36,358 bases of DNA from JBBILU01 sp037444775 (GCA_037444775.1 JBBILU010000012.1:1-36358); one strand, 5' to 3'. Positions 22,635-32,456 are shown, counted from the first letter of the stretch. Program-made: numbers and translations. Notes: generated from the sequence alone by a model not told the origin.

Positions 22635-23604
22635 ATTCATCTAAACATCTGTTACACTTTTGCTCTTGTATAAATTCATCAAATAAATTATAAAAGAAAT
22701 CTCTAACTTCTCTCTTTTCTCTCACAAATCAATCTTTTGAATCCTCTAATGTATACAAAATATCTAAATAAGGTTCTTTATTAAGAATTTCATTATAATC
22801 TTTTTTTGTGTATAACAATCCTCAAATAAAAACAGAATATATTTTTCTGAAATCTATTTCTAATACTACTTTTTCTAAAAAGTTTTTATAAATTTCTTTG
22901 TAATTATTAACTTCTAATAAAGGCAAAAATCTTATTCAAACCTGAAATCATAAATTTACTAATTTATTAATTGCTTTAATTCTTAAATCAAGAGAAGTAG
23001 TTTTTAATTCATATTTTTCTATTATTTCACTTGGATTTAGTGAAAAAGATATTTCTATATTTTTTGATGCTTTATATCTAAGTATATTTACGATATTTGC
23101 AGACTTAGTTCTTATTTCCATTTTCACATTTTCTAAATTAGCAAAAAAAGTGTAAAAATTATCTATAAATAAAGTTAAATTGTCTATTGCTAAATTGTCT
23201 GAATAATCTGAAGAATAAAACCGAATAATTTCATTATTTCAAGAATCTCTTTCTTTTTTTATAACTTCTAAAATTTGGTTTTTTATATCTTCATAGTTTA
23301 CAAAAATTACGGGAATATCGTTTTTGAAAGCTCATTTTAAATAACAATATTTGCAATCATAAATACAATTAAGAGAATTTTTAAAAAAGAATCATTTTCA
23401 AGGATGTCAATAAAGATAAGGAGCTTCTGAGATAGAATTATTTATTCATCATATCACTAAAGAATCTTCTTTTTTTCAAAAAATGTTTTTATCCAAAATA
23501 TTTTTATAATTATCTATTTCTAGTATTTTACTATTGTTGTATTTAGATATTATATTTTTTGTTATATAATTATCTATATATTTTTTCTCAACATAAATTA
23601 ACAT
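22633..23604 (-). CDS. Spore-photoproduct-lyase-like radical SAM protein
   Basis: 323 residues. The radical SAM cluster motif CIYDCKYCYL (C-x3-C-x2-C) lies near residue 101, following LYGHPGKGFFFKNSLN. Spore photoproduct lyase (SPL) relatives share the segment C-x3-C-x-YCYL and the downstream IIRFYSSDYSDNLAID and FSLNPSEIIEKYELKT stretches. SPL repairs the thymine dimer 5-thyminyl-5,6-dihydrothymine in spore DNA, but nothing here suggests sporulation, so the substrate may be another photoproduct or something else. A C-terminal CNRC adds two cysteines next to the stop. It reads in the same direction as der, with a hairpin terminator between them, so it is likely transcribed on its own. Confidence 0.8.
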
Positions 23605-23627
23605 AAATTATTATTTTTAATAATAAG

Positions 23628-23649
23628 AAAGAGGCAATTTAGCCCCTTT
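23628..23649 (-). terminator. Probable der terminator
   Basis: AAAGGGGC and GCCTCTTT on the minus strand form an 8-bp stem with one G-U pair and a 6-nt loop, followed by a weak U stretch (CTTATTATT). It overlaps the der stop codon and precedes the SPL-like gene. Confidence 0.55.
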
Positions 23650-25022
23650 TATTTTACCATATCTTTAGTTTTTCATCTTCATTTATATTCTATAATAATT
23701 GGAGTTCAATTAAATCCAAAATTTTCTCTTATTCTATTTTCTAAATATCTTTTATATGAAAAGTGAAAATGTTCAGGATTATTTACTGTTATTACGAATT
23801 TTGGAGGATTAACATCAGCTTGAGTTCAATAATATATTTTTGGTTTGTGAGATTTTTTGTTTCAAGTTGGTGGATGTTTGTAGATAACTTGTTCCAAAAA
23901 TTCATTTACAATACTTGTTTTTACTCTTTTTAATCTTTCTTGTTTTATTTCTATTGCTCTTTCAAGAATTTCATTTACTCTTTTTTTGTCTACAGCACTT
24001 GTAAAAATAACAGAAACCCAAGGTAGGAAATCTATTTTATCTTGCAAGTATTTTATATATCTATTCATCATATTATCTTTATCAGTTCATGGTTTTGCAA
24101 GAACTTTATCCCATTTATTAACTACAATTACAAGTCATTTATGTTCTTCAATAACAGATGATATGATTGATAAATCTTGTCAAACAATTCATTCAAATCA
24201 ATCAATAACAACAGCAACAATATCAGCTCTTTTTATAGATCTCTCAGTTCTCATAACTGACCAGTTTTCTATATTTCTAGTTCAAACTTTTGATAATCTT
24301 CTTATTCAAGCTGTATCTATTAATATAAAATCTTCTTTATTAAAGACAAATTTTGTATCTACACTATCTCTTGTTGTTCATGACATATCCATTACCATAA
24401 CTCTATTTTTTCAAACAATAGCATTTATAATACTAGATTTTCAAACATTAGGTCTTCAAACTATAGCTAATTTTATAAAATCTTCAGAATAATTATCTCA
24501 TTTATAATTTAATCATTTTTCTTTCAAGAATTTATTGACAAATCTTTTAACTTCAATTATTCCTTTATTATGTGATACAGAAACAGGAAAAAATTCTATT
24601 TCTCATTTTCAAGCCAAACTATAAGATTCCATAACTTGCCAATCATTATCAGCTTTATTTGCAACTATTATGTAATTTTTATATCAATTTTTTTGTAATA
24701 ATCTTATTATTTTTTCATCTGCAGTTGTGAATTTATCATATTCAACTAAAAGAACTAATAAGTCACTATTTTTCATAGCTTCACTCGTTCTTTCAAGAAT
24801 ATCTTTGCTAACCTCATCTTCATCACTAGAAAAATCAAGTCATCAAGAATCAGCTAAAATATAGATTAAATCACTCTCTTTATCTATATATTCAAATTCA
24901 GAAATATCTCTTGTTGTTCCAGCCTCATCTGCAACTATTGCTATTTTATGACCAGTATACATATTGAAAAAACTAGATTTTCAAACATTGGGTCTTCAAA
25001 TTATTGTTATTCTTCAAAGCAT
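23649..25022 (-). CDS. der: Ribosome-assembly GTPase Der (EngA)
   Basis: Essential double-GTPase for assembly of the large ribosomal subunit. 457 residues. The first G domain has GRPNVGKS at 9-16, AGTTRDI (switch I) and ADSGGLDF; the second has a repeat of GRPNVGKS at 189-196, SGTTRDSVD, DTAGIRR and VNKWDK. The KH-like C-terminal domain follows, including KHPPTGNKKSHKPKIYYGTQ and VNNPEHFHFSYKRYLENRIR. All four P-loop glycines in the two GRPNVGKS motifs are TGA, good evidence for the code. Start is the ATG at 25022, giving MLGRITIIGRPNVG. Divergent from hemW with a 121-nt gap. A long open frame lies on the opposite strand (about 23986-24492) but is an antisense shadow. Confidence 0.97.
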
Positions 25023-25143
25023 TTTTTTTAATTAAAAATTATTTTTTTTGGATTATATTAAATTTTTTTCGGAAAGCAAAAAGAAAACTTGCAAAAAAAG
25101 TAATAGAAAATAATATGTTTTTATTATTTATTTATAATAAATT

Positions 25144-26235
25144 ATGTATTGTTATATTCATATTCCATTTTGTTCTAGTAAATGCAAATATTGCAGATTT
25201 GCTTCTGTGTGAACTTTTCAAAATACTATGATTAATAAATATGTATTATGACTACTTGAAAGTATTTATAATTATGATAATATCATAGATAACAATAAAA
25301 TAAGAACTTTATATTTCTGATGATGAACTCCTTCTGTATTAAATAAAGAGAATTTAGAAAAAATTTTTAAGGCTTTAAAAAGTAAATTTATTTTTGATGA
25401 AAATATAGAAATATCTATAGAATCAACACCTATAGAAATAACAATAGAAAAATTACAAATATGGAAAGATTTATGAATTAATAGACTTAGTATATGAATC
25501 CAGACTTTTAATAAAAAATCATTAAATACTATTTGAAGAGATATTATAATACCGATTTTTCCAAAAGATGTGAACGATTTTAACTTGTCTTTTGATTTTA
25601 TAATTGGATTGCCTTTTGTAAAAAAATGAGAAATTCTTGAAGATATTAAAAAAGCTATCTCAATGTATGATTTAAAACATATTTCTTGTTATATGTTAGA
25701 GGATTATTATTCAAAAGAAAAAATAATAGAGACTAAATATGATAATATAATTTATCCAGAAGATTGGAGTAAATACTGACTTATGGAATATGATTTTTAC
25801 GAAGAATACAGATTAATAAAAAATTATCTTTTAGATAATTGATTTTTTTCTTATGAAATATCAAATTTTGCGAAACCTTGATATGAATGTAAGCACAATA
25901 AAGCTTATTGGAATCATTCAGAAGTTATTGCTTTTTGATTAGGTGCTTATTGATTTGTTAATAATACTCGTTATGCTCGGAGTGACAATTTTAAAGACTT
26001 TTATAATTGAAAAAAACTTTTTGAAGATAATTTAATAGAAGAAGATATTTTCATTGAAAAAGTTATGTTTTGACTTAGAACAAGTTGACTTATAGAAGAA
26101 ATTTATAGTAAATTAGATCAAAAGAATTTATTATATTTCTTAGAATCAAAGTATTTAGAAAAAGAAAATAATATTATAAAAATAACAAATAAGGGGATAC
26201 CTATTTTAGATTATATCATAAAAGAATTAATATAA
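25144..26235 (+). CDS. hemW: HemW-like radical SAM heme chaperone
   Basis: Related to HemN but in known cases a heme-binding radical SAM chaperone. 363 residues. The N-terminus MYCYIHIPFCSSKCKYCRF sets the start at 25144: the Fe-S motif C-x3-C-x2-C is at residues 10-17, right where it should be. Downstream are TLYFGGGTPSVL, ESTPIEIT, GINRLSIGIQTF, FDFIIGLPF and the HemW-type heme-binding region KHNKAYW, then FGLGAYGF. The HemW C-terminal HTH-like segment FGLRTSGLIEEIY is present. A few insertions of the usual family appear to be shortened. It overlaps the next gene by one base (TAATG), so they are coupled. Confidence 0.9.
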
Positions 26236-26984
26236 TGAAATATAAAATTTTATTTGTATGTGCTTTGCCTTTAGAATTAAAAGTTATTAAAAATATCGTT
26301 AATAGCTTAAATATTAAATCTCTTGATATAAAATTTCTTTTATCTGGAGTATGAAATTATAATACTATTTATAATTTGAAAGATTATTTATTAAAGAATA
26401 ATAAACAGGATTTTTTAATAAATATAGGTGTGTGCGGTAGCATATTTACGGTAATATCAGAATACTTACAAATTTATAGAATTAAAAATTTATCAGATTC
26501 CAAAGAAAAGCTATGTCCTATTTATTTTAGGTTCTGAAATAATTTAGAAAGTATAGCTTCTAGTGAAAAAATTATAACAGATAAAAAAGATTTACTTTGA
26601 GAAAATTTTGTTGATATGGAAAGTTACTGAATAGATTTTATTTGTAGTAAAGAAAAAATACCATATTCTATTTTTAAAATTCCTTTTGATGAAATTTCGT
26701 CAAATTCAAAAAAAGTTTCTATATCAGAATTGGAGGAATCTTTAAAAAAGTTTCCATATGAAGATTTACTTTTGTCTCTTGAAAAATATTTGAAAAATCA
26801 GAAAAAAGTTCGTGAAGTTGATTTATCTTTTTATAAAGAATATTTTAAATTTACTTTCAGTGAGTTTGAAATATTTAAAAAGAAATATAATAAATTCATT
26901 GCTTTTCAGAAAAATTTTTTAGATTTTTTTGAACAAAACAAAAACTTACCTAAAAAAGATTTTTTAAGTAAGTTTGATTGTTAA
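26235..26984 (+). CDS. Nucleoside phosphorylase-like protein with C-terminal extension
   Basis: 249 residues. The N-terminal ~155 residues resemble the MTA/SAH nucleosidase and PNP-UDP phosphorylase superfamily: MKYKILFVCALPLELKVI, SGVGNYNTIYNL, INIGVCGS, and the substrate-binding FVDMESYG with its Glu. Members cleave or phosphorolyse N-glycosidic bonds of nucleosides. The catalytic Asp loop is ambiguous (KIPFDEISSNS). The last ~90 residues form a Lys/Phe/Glu-rich helical tail that I do not recognise. The start codon is within the hemW stop (TAATG). It converges on PPK2 with only 4 nt between the two stop codons, so no separate terminator is visible. The domain assignment is fair; the substrate is not assigned. 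Confidence 0.7.
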
Positions 26985-26988
26985 TATT

Positions 26989-28155
26989 TTATTCAAATAA
27001 ATCTGCTTCTGTGTCTATTTCATTTTTTAAATCATTAGCTTTCTTTTTTCCAGAAATAACAATTTTTTCATCAATTTCTAATTTTTTATCAGAAATTTTA
27101 TCTGTATAATTAAATTGATTTAAAACATATTTTATAGCATTAATTCTAGCTTTTTTCTTATCATCACTATTTATAACAACCCATGGATTTTCTTTTGTAT
27201 GAGTTGCTGAAAAGTTTTTATATTCAGCTAAGGTATATTTATCCCATAATTGTTGAGAATATTGGTCAACTGGAGAAAGTTTAAATTGTTTTAAGGGATT
27301 TCTTTTTCTTTCTTCAAATCTTGCAGCTTGTTTTTCTTTAGAGACTGAAAAATAAAATTTAATAATTTTTGTTCAAGAATCAGATAACATTTTTTCAAAT
27401 TTTGGAACATCTTCAAGAAATTGTTCATAATCTTTTGGATTAACAAAACCCATAACTGGTTCAACTCATCCTCTATTATACCAACTTCTATCAAAAAATA
27501 CTATTTCTCATCAATTTGGCAAATGAGTAACATATCTTTGAAAATACCATTGAGTTTTTTCTAAATCTGTAGGTTTTTCCAAAGCTGTTATTCTAGCTCA
27601 TCTTGGATTTAAATATTCTGTAAATCTTTTGATTGTACCTCATTTTCAAGCAGCATCTCTACCCTCAAAAATTATCAAAACTTTTTTCTTTTTTTCTTTA
27701 ATATATCTTTGTAATTTTACAAGTTCTAATTGTAATCTTATAATTTCTTTCTCGTATTTAATTTTACTTTTTTTAATACAAGCTTGAACATAAGCTTTCT
27801 TTTTTGAATCTGGAATTTTGTCACAAGTTTTGTAAGATTTCTCAACTTCTTTAACTACATCTACTAATTCTACTGATTCTTTAGCTTTTATTTCATCTTC
27901 TATATATTCATCAATTTCTTCTACTACATCATCTAATTTTTTTATTTTCTTTTTTATCTTTTTTTCAATATCTCTACTTTTGCTATATCTTATAGATTCT
28001 TCTAATTTGTTTCTAAGAACTTTCAAATTATCTATATTTTTTTGTTTTTTTAATTCTTCAAAAAGTTTTTCAATTTCTTTTAAGAATTTATCTATAGTTT
28101 CTTCATTATCTAATTTGATAACTTTATTAAAAATTTCATAAAATAATGTAGGCAT
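26989..28155 (-). CDS. ppk2: Polyphosphate kinase 2 with helical N-terminal extension
   Basis: Transfers phosphate from polyphosphate to nucleoside mono- or diphosphates. 388 residues. The PPK2 core begins near residue 135 with EKEIIRLQLELVKLQRYIK, then Walker A FEGRDAAGKGG (about 163-173), Walker B FFDRSWYNRGGVE, and the lid arginines RFEERKRNPLKQFKLSPVD. All key residues are present. The first ~130 residues are a highly charged, probably coiled-coil region (FLKEIEKLFEELKKQKNID and KKIKKKIKKLDDVVEEIDE), longer than in ordinary single-domain PPK2. I chose ATG at 28155 (MPTLFYEIFN); an in-frame ATG at 28209 would add 18 residues. In a reduced genome it may regenerate NTPs from imported or stored polyphosphate; this is inference. 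Confidence 0.92.
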
Positions 28156-28275
28156 TTTGTTTTTGTTTTTATGGAAATAAAGTATTTTTTTGTAAAAACT
28201 AATATACAAAAATATTTTAGACTAATTTTTAAAATAAGTCAAAAAAAAATGAGTTTTTTTCCAAATTAAATTTTT

Positions 28276-29490
28276 TTATCCATAAAAACCTCAAGTTTTT
28301 TTGTTATTTTTTCATGGAAATGTGTCTGAGTAAATACATCAACAATAATTTTGTCTATAAATATTGTGTTTTTTTGTATATTCTACACTTCTTTCAAATC
28401 ATCAATTTTTTCTGAAAGCTATTTTTAAAAATTCTAATTTTTCTAAGATATTACTATGTTTATCTCACAACATAAACATTTTTTCCAAATCTTTGTGAGG
28501 AGAAGTATTTAGTGTTGAAGTCCAATATTTTATTCAAAGTTTTCTAGCTTCTTGTGCTGTTCTTTCAAGCCTCATATCATAACATTTTATGCATTTTTCT
28601 CATTTCTCTGGAGTATGCTCTAATCACTTTATTTTATTTAAAAAATTTTTTACATCATACTCTCATTCTATAAACAAAACATTTTCTATTTCGCAAACTT
28701 TTTTAAAAGCTTCAAACCTTTTATCATATTCTTTTTTTGGTTGAATATTTGGATCATACCAAAAGCAAATCACTTCATAATCTCTTTTCAAATCAACAAT
28801 TGGAATTGTTGCATCAGGTCAACAACAAATATGTAAAAGTAATTTTGGTTTTGATTCCAAAACTTTTTTTACGGGTTTATAGCTTAATCTATGAATTCAA
28901 GTTATATCTTTTTTGCTTTCTAAATTTTTTATATGTTCTTTTGTTCAATATCATTTATGATTTTTTAATCATAAATTTGGATAAAGCAAAGAATATGTAT
29001 CAATTAATTTATCTCTGAAAACTTTTGCTACTATACTTGCTCAAGAAATTTCTGCTACTTTTGTGTCTCATCAAATTATAAAAATAGGTTTTTTTTCTAA
29101 TTCTACAAATTCATAATTATCATTTCAATCTATAAAAACTCATTTTATAAATCATTCTTGTTCTGATGAAATTTCTGGAGTAATTTTTCTTAAAAGTTCA
29201 ACCAAACTTCTTCTCATAGCTTCTTTATTTGCTTGTTTTATATTTATTTCATCAATCAAAAAATTATCAACAACTCATATTCAAAAAAATATTTTTCCTT
29301 CTTCTTTTAAATTAATAATTTCTTTAAAAATTTCTTCTCTTTTTTTTTCGGTTATTTTTTTTGAATCTTTTAAGTTCTCTATAAATTTTTTATCTGGTTT
29401 ATTTTCTTCATTAAAAGTTAAACTACAAGCAACAACTGGTCAAAGCCAAGGTCATCTTCAAGCTTCATCTATTCAAATTTTGTATCACAT
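28276..29490 (-). CDS. rnhB-queH: Ribonuclease HII fused to epoxyqueuosine reductase QueH
   Basis: One 404-residue frame without a stop between the two parts. Residues 1 to about 205 are RNase HII, which removes ribonucleotides from DNA: IDEAGRGPWLGPVVA (catalytic Asp, Glu), VFIDGND, GGDTKVAEISGASIVAKVFRD, and the end GIHRLSYKP. Residues about 217 to 395 are QueH (DUF208), the iron-sulphur epoxyqueuosine reductase that finishes queuosine in tRNA: LLLHICCGPDA (Cys222-223), CFWYDPNIQPKKEY, KCIKCYDMRLE, WTSTLNTSPHKD, and YCGCIYSD. All the cysteine pairs expected of QueH are visible. About ten residues (VKKVLESKPK) link the halves. The two reactions have no obvious shared substrate, so the fusion may be just co-expression. 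Many UGA glycines hide it under the standard code. Confidence 0.93.
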
Positions 29491-29568
29491 AACTTATTTT
29501 TAATATTAAACTTTTTTTGATAGTTTAAAAGAAAAGTTCCAAAAGTAAACTTTTTCTATAATTTCTAT

Positions 29569-29640
29569 TCTATCGTCCCGTTTCAAATCCGAGTTTTGAA
29601 TCTAACAAAACTGGTCGGATTTGAAACGGGACTATAGATC
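29569..29640. repeat. Palindromic dispersed repeat, copy E, the most complete
   Basis: A near-perfect palindrome: GTCCCGTTTCAAATCCG (29575-29591) and CGGATTTGAAACGGGAC (29616-29632) are exact 17-bp inverse arms, extended by TCTAT outside and GTTTTG / CAAAAC inside. Copies A and B match its reverse complement. It lies between the divergent rnhB-queH and DUF6922 genes. It could fold into a stable hairpin in either strand but has no U tract. It resembles a REP or MITE-like element. Confidence 0.88.
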
Positions 29641-29710
29641 AAAATTTTTACTTTCTCTTGATAAAAAAAGTATTTTTTATAAAATATTTCTAGTTATTTA
29701 ACCTTAATTT

Positions 29711-30013
29711 ATGCTACCAAAAGAATTTGAATCTATTTTATGGGAATACGATTTAACAAAGTTGGATATTTCTTCAGATATAGTTAGCATTAGAACTTTC
29801 ACTTTATGAGATGATTTTCACATAAAGTTTTTACAAGAAAAACTTTGAAAAGAATTTTTAAAAAGAAAGTTTTTTAAAAATATTTGAGAAATAGATAAGA
29901 AATCAGCCAATTACTGGGCTTTAATTTTTTGAATTCCAAAAGAAAGTTTAGAACATAAACCTATTATGTATGACTTATTACACAAACCTTTTTTTAGAAG
30001 AAGTTTTAGATAA
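29711..30013 (+). CDS. Antitoxin-like DUF6922 protein
   Basis: A 100-residue protein. It matches the DUF6922 pattern that I associate with partners of AbiEii-type toxins: LWEYDLTKLDISSDIVSIR, TFTLGDDFHIKFLQEKLG, FFKNIGEIDKKSANYWALIF. The last segment resembles the usual end of the domain (a helix, then Trp-x-x-x-Ile/Phe). Its gene overlaps the toxin gene by 44 nt (ATG at 29970, stop at 30013), which strengthens the pair. The role as antitoxin is inferred from position and family. Copy E of the palindromic repeat lies just upstream. Confidence 0.75.
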
Positions 30014-30611
30014 AAATAGACTCGAACTTTTAAAAAACTTTAAAAAAATTAAAGAATTATGATTTTTTCTTGCTTGAGGAACAGCTTTAGCATTAATTTT
30101 CTGACATAGAAAAAGTATAGATTTTGATTTTTTTTGTTTTGAAGATTTTAATAACAATGAGCTTTTTCAGAAAATATCAAAAATTTTTTGAGATAAACTA
30201 ATTAAAAAAACTTTTGAGGAAAAAAATACTCTCTATATTGAAGTTAATTGAATAAAAATAAGCTTTTTTACTTATAAATATTCTCTTATTTGAGAAAAAA
30301 TAGAAAGTGAGTTTTTTTCTATTTATAGTTTGGAAGATATTTCTGCTATGAAGTTATGGGCAATTCAAAATAGAGCAACAAACAAAGATTATATAGACAT
30401 TTATTTTTTGATAAAAAAGTTTTGATTAGAAGAATTACTTATTTTCTTTGAAAAAAAATTTTGAAATATTGTATCAAAAAGTATTTTAAGAAAATCTTTA
30501 GTTTATTTTGAAGATATAATTGATGAGGAACTTATAATATTAAGCCACAATTTAACTTTTGAGAAAATAAAAAAGTCACTAGAAAAAACAGTTTTAGAAA
30601 ATAATTTTTAA
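29970..30611 (+). CDS. AbiEii/AbiGii-family nucleotidyltransferase toxin
   Basis: 213 residues. The AbiEii nucleotidyltransferase signature is clear: GFFLAGGTALALIFGHRKSI, then DFDFFCFEDF, with the GG-TAL helix and D-x-D metal site. Further on come EVNGIKISFFTYKYSLI, the SLEDISAMKLWAIQNRATNK helix, DYIDIYFLIKKFG. In AbiE systems such proteins add nucleotides to tRNA or other targets and stop growth under phage attack. ATG at 29970 gives MTYYTNLFLEEVLDKN, and it overlaps the DUF6922 gene by 44 nt in another frame. It reads toward mutS, whose start follows 7 nt after its stop codon. It looks intact under code 25. Confidence 0.88.
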
Positions 30612-30618
30612 ACAAAAT

Positions 30619-32025
30619 ATGCAAAAACTTTTAGATATTATAAAATTAATTGATGAATGAATAAAAGATTATCCAGAAAACTCTTTAACTTCAGGATGAA
30701 TAATAAAAGATTGATATAATAAGGAAGTTGATAGAATTAGGGGGGTTATTTCAAATTCTCAAGATTGGCTTTCTAGTTACCAAAACGAATTAATTTCAAA
30801 AACTTGAATTTCTACATTAAAAATCAAATATACAAATGTAAGTTGATATTTCATAGAAATTTCAAAAAGCCAAATTTCAAAAATACCAAATGATTTTATT
30901 TATATTCAAACTCTTGTAAATGCTTCAAGATTTTCAACTCCAGAATTAAAAAATTTTGAAAAAGATTTAATGAATTCTTCTTCTATACTTTCCTCTCTAG
31001 AGTATAATCTTTTTTCTGAAATAAGAGAAAAAATACTTAATTCTTTTGATGATTTAAGAGAAGTTTCAAATAATATTTCAAATATAGATTTTATTACTTC
31101 CCTATCAAAAGTTGCTTATAAAAACAATTATTCAAAACCAACTATTTCAAAGAAACTTGATTTACAAATTAATTCTTGAAGACATCCTGTAATTGAACAA
31201 ATAGAAAAAGACTTCATAAGCAATGACTTAAATTTTTCTGGTGAAAATAATTTCATTCACATAATTACTTGACCAAATATGTGATGAAAATCAACTTTTC
31301 TTAGACAAAATGCTTTGATAATTTTGATGGCACATATTTGAAGCTTCGTTCCTGCAAAAGATTCTATAATTCCTCTAACTGACAAAATATTTTCTAGAGT
31401 TTGAGCAAGTGATAATCTTTTTCTTTGACAATCAACTTTTATGGTTGAAATGCAAGAAGTCGCAAATATTATAAATAATTCCACAAAAAATAGTTTTGTA
31501 ATAATAGACGAAATTTGAAGATGAACTTCAACTTATGATTGAATGAGTTTAGCTTGGGGAATATTAAAATTTAATCACGATAACATAAAAGCAAAAACTT
31601 TATTTGCAACACATTATCATGAATTAGTTGATGAATCAAAAAAATTAAAATGAGTAAAAAATTTTTCAGTGGCAGTTTGAGAAAATGATGATAATATAAT
31701 ATTTCTTAGAAAAGTTGTTCCTTGATGAATCAAAAAAAGTTATTGAATAGAAGTTGCAAAATTATCTTGAATAAATAATGAGATAATTTCTGAAGCTAGA
31801 AAAATGCTTTTAGAATTAGAAAAAATTCACAATAATAGTTATAAACAATTATCTCTTTGAATAACTTTAGAAAATTCTAATTCAAATTTAAGTTCGCAAG
31901 ACAAAAAACTTTTAGAAAAAATAAAAAAAGAATTGGTAAATTTAGACATAAATAATCTAACACCAATTCAATCTTTTAATAAAATAATAGAGTTGAAAGA
32001 AATAAGCAATTCTTCTATTTCATAG
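30619..32025 (+). CDS. MutS-family protein lacking the N-terminal domains
   Basis: 468 residues where a full MutS has about 850. It begins (MQKLLDIIKLIDEGIKDYP) in what would be the core domain III. It has the following SGGIIKDGYNKEVDRIR, the clamp (TGISTLKIKYTNVSGYFIE), the lever end QTLVNASRFSTPELKNFEKD, and a complete ATPase: TGPNMGGKST (217-226), ASDNLFLGQSTFMVEM, IIDEIGRGTSTYDG and FATHYHEL. The mismatch-recognition domain (with Phe-x-Glu) and connector domain are absent. It could be a natural short MutS-like protein or the 3' half of a broken mutS with the repeat and AbiEii pair inserted upstream. I see no 5' half in this window. Its stop overlaps that of the convergent STAS gene by 11 nt. 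Confidence 0.9.
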
Positions 32026-32365
32026 AATCTAAAGCCTCTTTTTCATCTTCAACAGTTGGAATAATTGTTGTTATTCATACAAGTTCCAAAACATCTTTAA
32101 CTCATTCATCACAGTTACTAATATACATTTTACTATCATTATCTTCTATATTAGAATAAACATCAGCAATATATCAAATAGATTTTGAGTTAAGATATTT
32201 TAACCCACTCATATTAAAAATAATCTTCTTACCAGAAAAATCCCCAATTTGTTCATAAATTCATTTGAAAGTTTTATCTGCATTTGTTTCATCTAACTCT
32301 CATTTAAATTCAAAAACCATAACATCTCAAACTTGCCTTTTTTGTACTTCTATAAGTGTTTCCAT
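32015..32365 (-). CDS. STAS-domain protein (anti-anti-sigma-like)
   Basis: 116 residues forming a single STAS domain: VMVFEFKGELDETNADKTF, KKIIFNMSGLKYLNSKSIG and DVLELVGITTIIPTVEDEK. The phosphorylatable Ser of the SpoIIAA family would be in the YLNSKSIGY segment (Ser-Lys-Ser), where the usual D-S-S/T-G pattern is replaced by N-S-K-S. Such proteins sense an anti-sigma kinase or work in stressosome-like signalling. No sigma factor, kinase or phosphatase is adjacent. It converges on and overlaps mutS by 11 nt, and is divergent from tsaE. Confidence 0.85.
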
Positions 32366-32456
32366 ACCTTTTTAAAATATTAAATAAATAAATTGCAAAA
32401 TTATTATAATATACATTAAACAAGATTGCAAATTTTAACAATAACTTTTTTGAAAA

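Noticed and set aside
23986..24492. Open frame of 168 codons on the plus strand opposite der
   Set aside because: It is exactly antisense to the conserved Der coding sequence, has no recognisable domain and is rich in Ser, Thr and Ile as expected from the reverse of low-G+C coding DNA.
25004..25231. Upstream plus-strand start for hemW near 25004
   Set aside because: That frame is different from HemW; the ATG at 25144 places C-x3-C-x2-C at the usual position right after the N-terminus.
8550..29640. The palindromic copies as a CRISPR array
   Set aside because: Copies are scattered over 21 kb in both orientations with no regular spacers and no cas genes.
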